Shown here: positions 53,711 to 64,000 of the stretch, piece after piece
Layout of the letters: each line of letters opens with the position of its first letter
Position numbering within the stretch: the first letter of the stretch is position 1
NCBI GenBank assembly: GCA_030998015.1
Contig: JARWMV010000249.1
Span: 248,001-312,000, forward strand
Origin: Ceratorhiza oryzae-sativae
Lineage: Eukaryota; Basidiomycota; Agaricomycetes; Cantharellales; Ceratobasidiaceae
Reading direction: 5' to 3'
Length of the DNA stretch: 64,000 bases
Notes under the pieces: generated by a model
Seen by the model: the letters and a program-made list of their open reading frames with translations, nothing else
Databases searched by the model: none
Told to the model about the DNA's origin: nothing
Made by a program: the position numbers and the translations under genes

Positions 53711-56700
53711 TTAAAGCTTTCTAGATCCTTGTTTGGTTCTCTTTGGTCTGCCTTTTGAGTCATCTGAGGATTGACTCATCTTGACTGGCATTGGTGCATC
53801 TGGTAAGCACCTCTGCAAGTCATTTAGAACCTCTTTCATGTCAGCAAACTTGCTGGCATGTTCCATTGTGTCTTCTATTGGGTCATAGCCCTTCCATCTG
53901 ATTTGGTAAAACAGCTTGCCATTCCGCCATTCATAATTTGCAATGTGGTCCACCTCATACTCCTCCTCTCCTTCTTCCATTATGATTGGTGGTGGTTTGG
54001 CCTGCCTTCTTTGGAAGTCTTTATCTTCTGTGAATGGCAAGAGGAGATTCACATGGAATACATTGTGTATGCATATGGTTTTAGGTAAGTCCAGGTGATA
54101 CACATGGGACAAGATCTTCTCTGTGATTTCAAAAGTGCCCCCTTTTTGGTTGTCCAATTTCTTGGAGGGTCTCTTGGACAAGAGGTTTGTTAGGAGCAGC
54201 CAAACCTTATCTCCTACCTTCAATTCCTTTCCTTTCTTTTCCATTTGTTGGTGTAATTCCATTGAGGCTCTTGCCTTGTCCCACACCTTTTCCATTTGAT
54301 TACACATGCTGTCTGCAGCAGGTGCCTTGGACAGTTCTTCTCCCTCTCAGACAACCCATCTTGGGTTTTTTCCATATACCATTTCAAACAGGGTTTGTCC
54401 TGTTGTAGCATTTATGTGGTTGTTATGGCAGAATTCAGCAATGGGTAACCATTTTACCCAATCATCTTGTCTATAATTGCAGAAGGTTTTTAAGAATCCT
54501 TCTACCCATTGATTTGTTCTTTCTGACAGTCCATCTGTTTCTGGATGGAAGGCAGTGGAGAATCTGGGCTTTGTCCCAATTCCCTTGTATAGGGCCCTTA
54601 GGAATTGGCTGTTAAAGGTTGGCCCTCAGTCCAAGACAGTGGTTTCTGGTGTCCCATGATGTCTCCATACCTCCCTTATGAATATTTCTGCCAGTTCTTC
54701 TGCATTGGTGCTCTCCAGACATGGTACAAAATGGGCCTGCCAGGAGAAGTGATCTACAACTGTCAAGATGCTGTCATACCCTTTTGAGACAGGTAATTTG
54801 ACAATGAAATTGTATGCAACATCTGCCCATGGTTTCCACAGGATTGGTAAGGGCTTCAGGGTAGTGCCTTGTTTGTGTCCTTTGCTCCTTTGGCATGTTT
54901 CACAAGATTCCATGTATCAGTTTACTTGGGCCTTCATTCCTGGCCAGTAGTAATCCCTCGATAGTAATTCTAGTGTTCAGGCTTGTCCCTGATGACCTGC
55001 CACAGGAGCATCATGGCACTCCTCAAGGAGGCTCAACCTCAAATCCTTGTCATCTGGGATGTAGAGCCTATTGTCATACCTTAATAGGCCCTACTTCATT
55101 TCATACTGTCTAAATTCCTTCTGTACTGAGGCAGGTAGTTGTTCTTTATTTGCCACACTCAGCCTTAAGGATCTGATAGATTTGTCTTCTTCCTGAGCTT
55201 CTTTAAGCTCCTCCCAGAAGTTTCCCTGTACCTCTGCCTTGAAACCTATGAACCTTTCTTCTGGAATCATGATCTGTGGTTCCATAGGGGTGTCCCCATG
55301 GTCACTCCTCCTGGAAAGGGCACCTGGCTTCTGTGAGAGTTTCCCTGGTCTATACACAATCTGAAAATTGAAGGGTGCCAGAGTGAGATACCATCTGGCA
55401 TGCCTGCTATTCCACATCTGGGCATTTTGCCAGTACTGGGGGTTCCTATGGTCAGTGTATATCACAATAGGGTCTTCTGTCCCTTATAGGTATAGCCTCC
55501 AGTGCTCTAAGGACCTAACAATTGCAAGCAATTCCTTGTTGTAGGTGTCATAATTTTTCTCTGGTGGGGTGAAGCTCTTCGATAGGAAGGCAATTGGATG
55601 CAATTGGTTGTCATTGCTCTTTTGGCTTAGTACTGCCCCCATGGCCACTCCTGAGGTGTCTGTTTCCAGTATGTATGGCTTGTTTGGGTTTGGGTGGATC
55701 AAGACTGGTTCTCTTGCTACTGCTTCTTTAATAGCTTCAAATGCTTCTTGTTGTTTTCTCTCCCACAGAAATTTGATGTCTTTTTGAGTGAGACCTGTGA
55801 GGGGTTTGGCTAAGGTGCTAAACTTCTCTATCCACCTTCTATAGAACCCCACAAAGCCTAGGAATGCTTGGACTTCTTTTACTGTTTTAGGTTCTGGCCA
55901 TTCCAGGACTGCCTTTACCTTTTCCTTCTCCATTGATATCCCTTCTGGGGATATGACAATTCAGATGAAGCTTACCTTCTTCACAAAGAACTGGCACTTG
56001 TGTGGTTTCAGAAAGAGGTGGTTTTCCCTCATTCTTCTTAGCACTTCCCTGACATGTTGTACATGTTCTTCCCTGTTTCTGGAAAACACTAGTACATTGT
56101 CAATGTAGATTACCATGTAATCATCTATTATGTCATGGAACTTTTCCATCATGAACCTTGTAAAGGTCCTTGGTCCTTCCTTTACTCCAGATGGCATGAC
56201 CAAGCATTCAAACTGGCCTTCTCCTGTCCTGAAAGCTGTTTTCCACTCATCTCCCTCTTTTACCCTGATATTGTTGAATCCCCATTGAACATCCATTTTT
56301 GAATAGATGGTTGTGTCCTTCAGTCTCTCAATCAGTTCTATTTGAATTGGAAGTGGAAACCTGTCTGGCTTGGTGATGTCATTCATCTTACAGTAGTTGA
56401 CTACCAGCCTAAGCCCTCCATCTGCTTTGTTTACATAGAAACAGGGTGCAGCTACAACTGACTGGCTGGGCCTTATCTTTCCACTTCTTAGTTCCTCCTC
56501 TAGGTACTCCCTGAGTGCCTTTGTTTCTGCTGGCAACATACTGGACCTTTTTGCAGGCTTTGGCAGCTCTGCTCCCTCAATCAGGTCCATTTTGAAGTCC
56601 AGATTTCCTTGGTGGGGTGGAAGTTCTTGGAAACCTTCTTCCCCAAACAGGTCTTCAAAATCCCTCAATTCTTCTGGGATTTGTAGGCTTTCTCTGGCTG

Positions 56701-58975
56701 CCCTTGCCTTGATTTCATCTGGGTATGAGATGGTAAGGTCTTTCCAATCTATGATAGGTTCTGCTTCCTCAAGCCATCCTTTCCCTAGCACTATGTCTGT
56801 GTCACCTAGGGTCATCACATAAAGGGAGCATTTCAGAGTCTTCCCTTCCACTTCAATATTTAGTTCTGCCCTTTCTTCTAGGGCATCCTTGATTTCATTT
56901 CTGTCAATGGCCACAATTGATTTCTTGTGTTTGAGGGGAGTGGTTTGGATCCCCTTTTCCCTTGAATAGGCCTTATCAATGAAGTTGGTTGAAGATCCTG
57001 AGTCAATCAGCATCCTTGCTGGTTCCATGATTCCCTCTACCATAGTGTATATTATTGATTGATTACTAGATTTCTTGAGGTAACATACATCTGTGGTAGG
57101 GGTTATATTGGGGTCCTCCAACATGGAAGCAGTAGGACCAATTAGTTTTCTGACTCAGAGCTGCTTTCTTCTTCAACTTGCCTGCTGGCCTTCCCTTGTA
57201 TCTTAGCTTTGTCATAGGTCCACTGGCCCTGGCAGTCCTTCAGGGCATGCCCTGATTTACCACATTTGATACAGAGTCCTTCTTTCCTTTGCCTGTCTTT
57301 TTCACTGTTTGGTATTCTTACCACATTGTTAGTTTGGGTATTCCCCTGTTTGCTGCTGGTCCCTGAAGGCTTGTTTCCCCCTTGTTTGTACCTTGCTGGT
57401 GCCCAGGTTGAATTTGATGAGTTGCTGGTCTTTGCATTCATTTCTGGTTTGCAAACTGCATGTCATCCATTTTGCAGGCAAAGTTGATTAGTTGATCTAG
57501 GGTATATGATGGTCCTTCAGCCTCATTTGCCAGTACTTCAATCCTCAAGATCTCTGGTTGTACTTTGGGTTTTAACCCTTCCCTGAATTGGTCCTTGAGG
57601 GCCTCCTGGTTCCAGTCTACCTCTTGGATCAGGATCTGGAATTGGGTAGCATAATCCAATGCACTCTTGGTTTGCATTAATTTCCTTAGCTTCTGGATGG
57701 TCTTTTCCTTTATGACTGGGTCATTAAAGGCATCCAGGAATCCCTTCCTGAATCCTTCCAGGATGCAAGGATCCCTGTGTGTTTGCCTGCTAGTAGTTTC
57801 TGGCAGTAAGGTTGTGCCCAGTTTGCTGCTTCCCCATCCTCCATATTCATTAACTCAGCAGATATCTTTTTTTGGTTGTCAAAGGCTGATTCATCGTAGT
57901 TGGCAAAGAAAAGTTCCATGCCAATTATGAAGTTCTCTGCTTCCTTCCCCTTTTTCCTGTTAAATTTGCTGGGTCTTCCTAGTTGTGCCTCCTTAGGAGT
58001 GTGGTTTGTGGCAAGGGTAGGTTGGTTTGCTTGGGATGGAGGTTCTGTTTGGGGTCTTATTGCAGACTCAACCTGGAAGGTTCTTCCCAGAAAGGGTGTT
58101 TGTATTGGGGAGGCTGAGGGGGATCATGAGGGGCTTCCTATGACCACCCTAGTTCTTCCCCTGGTCTCTTCTGTCCTTTCCCTTGGCCCTCCTGCTTCTG
58201 TTGTTTTCTGGAGCTCATTTCCTAGATCAGTTACCTGGTGTTCTAGTGCAGTCAGGATCTCCCCTGTGTTTTCAGTTTTCTTCTCTAAGCTTTCAAGCTT
58301 TCACTCTTGCATTCCCAATACCCAGTTTATTTCCATGGAGATGTCCTTTAATTCTTTTATCAGGTTCCCCATTTCCACTTTTAGGTTGTCCTGGTTCTTT
58401 GCCACATAGAGGACATTTTTGTTGGATGTTTCCATTGATCTTACCATCCAGTCCATGTTTCCTTCTTGCTGTGTTAGTGACATTTGACACTGATTTATAC
58501 TTGTGATTGCCTTTTCTAGTTCCCTATGGTTATTGTCTCTAAGTTCCTTGAGCCCTGCCCTGATGGTGGTGGCAATGGTGTGAATAGGGTTGACAGTGGT
58601 TATGGCTCTGGAACCTGGCTGGGGTTGTGTCCTTGCCTCTTCTGCCAAGGCTGTGCCTTGTTTGTATATGGTTTGGGTCATATCTTCTACCTCATCCCTC
58701 TCTGAATTTGAGATATCTTCTGGGTCTGGATTTATCAGGAGTGTTGGCAGTTGAGGGCTGCAGAGTGGTATTCCCCCTATTTGCCCTCCCAGGGTGGGGG
58801 CCCAAGTGGGGTTAGATTGAGCCACTGGTTGTGGATTTTGTGGCAACCCCCCTGGCATTCCTTGGAGGGTTTCATCTGGGTTACCTTCAGCCTCTGGGGA
58901 AGTAACAGGCTTGGGTGATTGTGGTCTACTATTTGCCACTCTGCTTTGAGATTGAGTTTGTGGTCTCTGTGACAT
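53711..58975 (-). pseudogene. Chromovirus Gag-Pol, copy 2 (decayed)
   Basis: In translation order: Gag N-terminal part (58301-58975), Gag core (57438-57919), and zinc knuckle CIKCGKSGHALKDC (near 57240-57280). Protease MLIDSGSSTNFIDKA and RT (55961-57124) follow with LRLVVNYCKMNDITKPDRF and KMDVQWGFNNI; the RT catalytic box is YIDN (Asn codon 56096-56098) instead of YIDD. Next come RNase H (55484-55933, YILETDTSGVAMGAVLS), the integrase zinc and core regions (54626-55465, YNFIVKLPVSKGYDSILTVV), and a chromodomain (53711-54307, FYQIRWKGYDPIEDTMEHA). Stops split it into at least seven pieces, so it is not autonomous. The chromodomain normally steers integration to heterochromatin. Confidence 0.9.
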
Positions 58976-59095
58976 AGTTTCTTTGTATTCTCTTATGTAT
59001 CACAGGAGTTAGCTGGTTTCTCATGTACTCAGCCCTTAGTATCTGTGTAGTATACTTATGTTTGCCACTAGTTAAGTTAAGAGCTTGCTTTATAA

Positions 59096-59766
59096 TGTTG
59101 TGACCCTCTGGATGCTTCCTTGCAAAGCACTTAAGTAGTGACTACATTGATGGTTTGGTGTTAGGTGGTATGTATTGAGTGTTCTAGTTACAGCGTTTGT
59201 TATGGTCTATGGTGGTTGACAAGATAAAGCAAGCTGAGGCATCCAGTCTTGCTCTATCCTTCTTATATATGCCTGTGGCTGCAGTGGCTGCAGATGTATT
59301 ATCTAAGCACAATCTGCAGTAGGTACAGGTTATATACAGTACTATGGGTTAGGTAATTGTTTATCTTAAGTTTGTGCAGCTCCAAATCTTATAAAGCCAC
59401 ACAAGGTCTGAGGGGTAAGTACTAAGGTCATGTGATCCCACTGTAAGCGCTGACATCACATGACAACTTGCTCCTTGCTCCAAGTCACAATGGAGAGAAA
59501 TGTTGGAGCAAGTTTAGGGTAACCACCATAAGCACTGAGGTCACATGATCCTGCTGTAAGTGCCAAGATCACGTGACAACTTGCTCCTTGCTCCAAGTAA
59601 CAAGGGAGAGAAATGCTGGAGCAAGTTCAGGGTAACCACCATAAGCACTGATTAAGTGCCAAGGTCATGTGAACTTGTTTATGGCTTGTTCCACCTAGGA
59701 AAAATTGCCACAAATCCATAAAAATATTTGGTTACTCTGTTATGTCTGTTTGACAGGTCATAACAC
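59096..59766 (-). repeat. Chromovirus 5' LTR
   Basis: 671 bp, ends TGTTGTGACC / GGTCATAACA. Carries two tandem units (the AACTTGCTCCTTGCTCCAAG block appears twice, about 113 bp apart) against one in the 3' LTR. No primer-binding site complementary to a tRNA I recognise follows it on the minus strand. Confidence 0.92.
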
Positions 59767-59771
59767 CCATG

Positions 59772-61619
59772 CTCAATGGAGAAGTTTTTGTTGGGGTGCA
59801 CCCAGGATCAGAAGTATTGCTGGGTGAGGTACCTGCATCTGAATCACTATCCAAATCCTTGAGATAGGTGTAGAAAGCAGGTATATCCTTGAAATAATGG
59901 TATCAGCAGAAATATCAAATCAACTTGGTTGAGATGTGCCCACCAAATTGTCCAAAGGGCTTGAGAAGTGCATTGCCCATACTAGCCAGTGCTCTTGAGT
60001 GCTAGACTGTGTCTAAACTTGGTGAGAGCACTGAAGCACATAGTAAGCCATACTAGATAGGACAGCTATGCCCCAGGAGCTGGAATCAAACTGTGCACCA
60101 ATGCCAAATGGATGAGGCAAAGGAGCAAGCATGACAGATAGACTGAGAAGGCTGGAGAGCCAGCAGTTAACTAGGCTGATTGTGACAGGAGGTGCAGAAG
60201 ATTGTGCAAGGTCAAACATGTCATTAAACAAGTAGCAGTGCTGTGTAATATTAACATGGAGTAAGCCCCAGTGTGAATGCAAGTGGAGTGGAATAAGTGG
60301 CTTGTTAATGGAAGAGTTGATAATAAGATGATCAAGCCTGATCAATTACAAAGTAGAATACATTGATAAACAGTCAAACTGAGAATGTGGATAGTTGATA
60401 AAGTAAGAGTTCAACATCTAGACTCTGTGGATGCGATGAAGCCTCCAATTGATGAACTCTGCACCAGTAGTTATCTGATCATTGCTCATCCATGCATTCT
60501 GAATGAGAGTTGGTAGATGTGAGCTATGAAAATTTTGGAGAACTGGGGTTGGAGCAAGAGAGACAAGGGGAATTTTGTCAACCTGCTCCAAAGAGCTCAG
60601 ATGCAAGTGCTTGAATGCTACCAGAACATTTGCATGGTACAAGAAGATTGGATATAGCCTTGACCCATTCTAAGCATGTTGCACCAAAAATATGCCAAAA
60701 TTCAGCACCTTTGGGCCTTCATGGCTCCCAATCCTGTTGCAGCCAATTTTGGAAGACCCCAAAACCCACCACAATCACTAGATAAGTCCATTGAATGTGT
60801 GTGATTCAGGAGATTCTAATGGTATCTTTCTCTGTGCAGAAGTATATTTTATGGACAGATTAATTTGTAAAAGGCATAGAGTGAATGATCAGGGGGAGGT
60901 GCACCCCTCAATACTGACCATTTGGAGCATATATGTTCATTCTAATTTTGCAATATCATTACTAGAGGCTTTAAGATGCCATGTACATAATATGAACAAA
61001 ATCCAATCAGTGACAGATGAGAAATAACCAAAGGGGGACTGCATTGACCCCTATTTCCCCCAGGTGCTGATCCTAAGTAAAGAGAAGTAATTCAGGAAAA
61101 GCCTAAGAGGCCAAAATGACAAGGGCACTTGAAAGCCCCCACTGACACAATATCTCATTTGTAGCTGCCTTGGATGAATGTGAACCAACATATTGCACTG
61201 GGCATTCAGCACATAATCTCTCCCAGGCAAATACCTGGGTCCACAGTTAATTTACAGAGTTTGGATATACTGTATACATGCAAGATATGGTTTGGAATCA
61301 TTGGGAGTTATATGAACACATATAAATTTGCTAGAAACAGCTCAGTAATGCTGTGGGGGTGAAGTAGTGTGATTTCAGCCACTGTTGGGCATTCTGCCCT
61401 TGTTTGACAAGGATGCCCTGATCAGAAAGCTGTGATTTTTGTATTGAAGCTACTGAACTATGTAAATAGCCAGCCCATACAAGTGAGCAATTTTTGCAAG
61501 GCTATATTCCTTCATGCCTCTGGCAGATTTCAGGGGAATGACCCCTGAGACTGTCAGGCAACATAGGTAAGGGCAAAAGTGACACATTGCAAGGTAGAGA
61601 GTAAGAATAGAACAAGACT
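59772..61619. other. Unclassified transposon remnant
   Basis: 1.8 kb, CpG-depleted. Short frames (60013-60345 and 60418-60642, minus) have some protein character but match no family I know. No terminal repeats. Confidence 0.4.
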
Positions 61620-61932
61620 TGTATTGACAAGGATGTCAAGTTCATGAGGAGACCTTGTCAAACTTGGCCCAGTTTATATTCAATCTTCAAGCCACATCAA
61701 AACAAACACAACTACACTATGAGTCACATCACTGAGCAATAGAAGCTGCTGCAGAGCTGCAAACTTTCACATCAAAGTTGAAATATATCTTTGTAAGCAG
61801 TCTGGAACATTCCATGAGTCACCTGATACAGTTGTCCCATAAAAGGAAAGTGTGTTTTGAAAAATGTTCTTAAAAATTGTAATAATTTGAGGAAATATTA
61901 TGTGGTGAATATATGCATGTCAGGTCAAGACA
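61620..61932 (-). repeat. Family 4 repeat, second copy
   Basis: Inverse complement of 26470-26790, with the shared blocks CAGTCTGGAACATTCCATGA and CATAAAAGGAAAGTGTGTTT. Ends GACA next to a LINE-like coding remnant. Boundaries approximate. Confidence 0.5.
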
Positions 61933-61939
61933 GTACAGC

Positions 61940-63048
61940 CATTGAGCTGGAAACTTTGCAGGGGAAAACTAGGATTTACATACAATGTCTATAACAACAG
62001 TGCTCACAACCACACAATCAAACTGCTAGGAGTCCACTTTGCGAACATACCAAGAAATGTCAATGTGATCTTACCAGGTGACTTCAACAGACACCACCCA
62101 CACCAGGACACACTCAGGAACAAGCACCTTTTCACAGATTTGAGATTAGAGGCTGCCAAAAAGTTACTCAAAGTAATTGTGGATAAAGACCTTGTGATGA
62201 CACACCAGGTGGGATGCCTACCCATCAGCTGTACACTACTCAAAATCCCTCTAGGTCAGACAATGTATTCATCTTGTTCAGACTAGCAGAAGACATCAAA
62301 CTCTGCAAAGCCATGAGGGCACCAAGAATCTCATCCACTGACAGTCTGTCCATCCACACAGTGATCAATCTTACATGCAAAAAAGCAAAAACAGAAACAA
62401 GGGGAAATTTCCCAAAGACAAACTGGGATGAGTTTATAGAAAAACTTGAAGCAAGAACTGATCCACTACCCACAGGAACAATCACATTGATCAGGAAATT
62501 CAACAGACAACTTGAAACCCTGATGACAGCAATACAGACAAAATTTCAAGAAGTGGTGCCTACTGTGAGACAAAGCCTGCACACACAGAGATGGTGGTCA
62601 CCAGAAATCACATGACTCTGGAAAGAGAAGAACCAGCTGAGTAGACTCATCCATTGATATGACTACAAGAACAGACACCCCATTCACTAGCAACTTAAGG
62701 AGACAGAAAAGGACTTCAGAAATGTGCTGAAGGAGTCACAAAGACACTACTGGAACAAATTTATTGACACAGTGGAAGCAGACAACTTATGGGGAGCATG
62801 CCACTGCCTAACAGGTCCCAGTGGAGATGGAGGTACAACCAGGGTCCCCAAACTGGTCATAGACAAACTGGGAGGAGGCCAGTAAAAATGTGAGTCAAAC
62901 AAGGATAAAGGGTGGGCCTGCTTTGGCACTCTCTTCCCTGGACTGGCAGACTGCAACACCCTAGGAGATGAGGAATACACCAACAACATAGAATCATTTT
63001 GCAGGGTGATAGCTGCACAACTACACTGTGTACTGGCTAGGCTCCAGC
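61940..63048 (+). pseudogene. Non-LTR retrotransposon (LINE) fragment: endonuclease region
   Basis: Two overlapping frames (61942-62286 and 62214-62615) carry LPGDFNRHHPHQD, the GDFN..H block of APE-type LINE endonucleases, then SSTDSLSIHTVI (a degraded SDH site) and RWWSPEI. Further coding-like sequence runs to about 63040 (NLWGACHCLTGPS) with several stops. The element stops where the family 3 LTR begins at 63049, so its RT domain is missing. Confidence 0.6.
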
Positions 63049-63235
63049 TGTCATGGCCTAGACCATGAGCACAAATTTATCCAAATTTAATATGATTTAT
63101 TTTACCTCTACTTTTCTGCTTTATGGACAAGTCCTGTTTATTCAGATATATACATAGAATAATTGACCAAGTCACATGACCTTGTTGTTGTTGACCATTG
63201 TTGATGTGTTCCAGAATATTCTGTTGACATGGCAC
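63049..63235 (-). mobile_element. Family 3 LTR, 3' end, split by a later insertion
   Basis: Starts TGTCATGGCCTAGACCATG, the inverse of the right end of the solo LTR at 24589-25116, and follows it for about 185 bp (CAGGACTTGTCC and CCAGAATATTCTG blocks inverted). It breaks off at GGCAC where family 2 copy D begins. Confidence 0.7.
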
Positions 63236-64000
63236 TGTTACAGGTCAGAGTACACCAGAATATCTAGAGCTTAAGAAAATGTAGGTATGTTAGTATACAC
63301 TAATCATACTCAATACTTCTTAGACTAGAGTAGGAAGGCTCAAAGTAGTTGCAATGCAATCAAGTAACACTCAAGGTAGTCTTAATCTTTCACAGTGTAA
63401 ACTGACTAATTTATAGGTATAAAGAGCAAGACTACTATGGTCAGGTTCCCTTAGATATCTTAAATGTAGTTCAGCCCTAGTCACTTGGACTAACTGATAC
63501 TAATCTTAATACTAGACTTAAGTGATAGCTTATAGGATAGATGGTGGGCTGCCTAATGCATGTACTTCCACAGCTACAGGTACTTAGATTTCCTCTAATA
63601 GCTGGTACTTAATGTCATGCTCAATCAGGCAATATTGTATCCTTATATATCTCTGTATATAAGATACAATGAATCAGACAATATATAGCTAATATGGTAC
63701 TTTATTCCTCAGTACTAGTTATATAAGAAATCACACACAGACAAGAGAAATAGAAAGAGAAAAGAAACCAATAACCAGTCTGGGTTGAGTAGTGGAGGGA
63801 AGGGTGGTCTGGAAGGGCCTGAGAGGAGGTCCTTTTATACCCTGAGGAGGGCATTCCAGAGCCAAAATAGATGCATGCATGCCAGTGCAATCATCAAAAG
63901 AGGGTACTGCTATACTTGGGGTACACCCTAGCCCAGTATAGGATAAGAGAGTAAAGACAGGGTGTGGATTGAAGGCATTGATGCATCTGAGACCTGCTAT
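63236..64000 (-). mobile_element. Family 2 LTR-like repeat, copy D, cut by window edge
   Basis: Starts TGTTACAGGTCAGAGTAC and follows copy B almost base for base to the end of the window, including the TATAAAAGG box (inverted, near 63830). Inserted in the family 3 LTR. Confidence 0.75.

Larger units (their letters stand above)
49440..59766 (-). mobile_element. Complete Ty3/gypsy chromovirus (10.3 kb) carrying a Rep-like gene and two other cargo genes
   Basis: Bounded by LTRs at 49440-50136 (3' LTR) and 59096-59766 (5' LTR), both starting TGTTGTGACC and ending GGTCATAACA. The target duplication is perfect: CCCAT at 49435-49439 and 59767-59771. A polypurine tract abuts the 3' LTR. In minus-strand order it holds gag, pol with chromodomain, ORF3, antisense ORF2 and the Rep-like gene. 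Known chromoviruses are usually 5-7 kb with no genes after the chromodomain, so the extra 3.5 kb is cargo. Gag and Pol frames are broken by stops. It is CpG-depleted throughout. Confidence 0.92.

Noticed and set aside
1..64000. CRISPR arrays, bacterial operons or rRNA genes
   Set aside because: None seen; the window is fungal nuclear DNA with spliceosomal introns.

Overview
The window looks like a piece of a filamentous basidiomycete genome, probably an Agaricomycete. The reasons are many introns of about 45-60 bp with GT..AG ends, a Ste12 factor that joins an STE homeodomain to C2H2 fingers, Kin4-, Fes1- and Odc-type genes, and heavily decayed LTR retrotransposons. A Rhizoctonia/Ceratobasidium-like source is a guess I cannot test here.

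The left third (1 to about 23.8 kb) is ordinary gene-dense, CpG-containing DNA. In order it holds the 3' part of an Nhx-type Na+/H+ antiporter (+), an F-box-like gene (-), an Odc-type mitochondrial 2-oxodicarboxylate carrier in 10 exons (-), a Kin4-class protein kinase with a C-terminal KA1-like domain (-), the Hsp70 exchange factor Fes1 (-), a small single-pass membrane protein (-), a large Ser-rich coiled-coil protein of unknown role (+), and Ste12 (-). I rebuilt splice structures by eye, and for all but the F-box gene the frames close.

From about 24 kb to the right edge the sequence is a nest of transposons that have lost almost all CpG by C-to-T change on both strands. The key object is a complete Ty3/gypsy chromovirus on the minus strand (49440-59766; LTRs start TGTT and end AACA; target duplication CCCAT). 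Between its chromodomain and 3' LTR it carries three extra genes. One is a sense gene of unknown function (ORF3). One is an antisense Cys-rich gene with a 50-bp intron (ORF2). One is a sense gene for a Rep-like protein with HUH-endonuclease motifs followed by an SF3-type helicase, as in circular ssDNA (CRESS) viruses of the geminivirus/genomovirus type. Rep and ORF2 diverge from a shared intergenic region with a conserved stem-loop, a layout that resembles a CRESS genome embedded in a retrotransposon.

A second, older copy of the same cargo-bearing element lies at 32184-47112. Both its ends are cut off by inverted copies of a 1.3-kb LTR-like repeat. A nearly intact Ty1/copia element (33199-38837, 275-bp LTRs, target duplication AATGC, one 1599-codon ORF) has inserted into the HUH motif I region of its Rep gene. 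A CpG-rich solo LTR of the chromovirus family (39669-40348, target duplication GATAG) sits in its Rep/ORF2 intergenic region. The copia element and this solo LTR are CpG-replete islands in CpG-depleted DNA, so they arrived later than most of the mutation. Other pieces are a 132-bp MITE with perfect 52-bp inverted repeats, a solo LTR of a third family, a LINE fragment, and several unclassified remnants.
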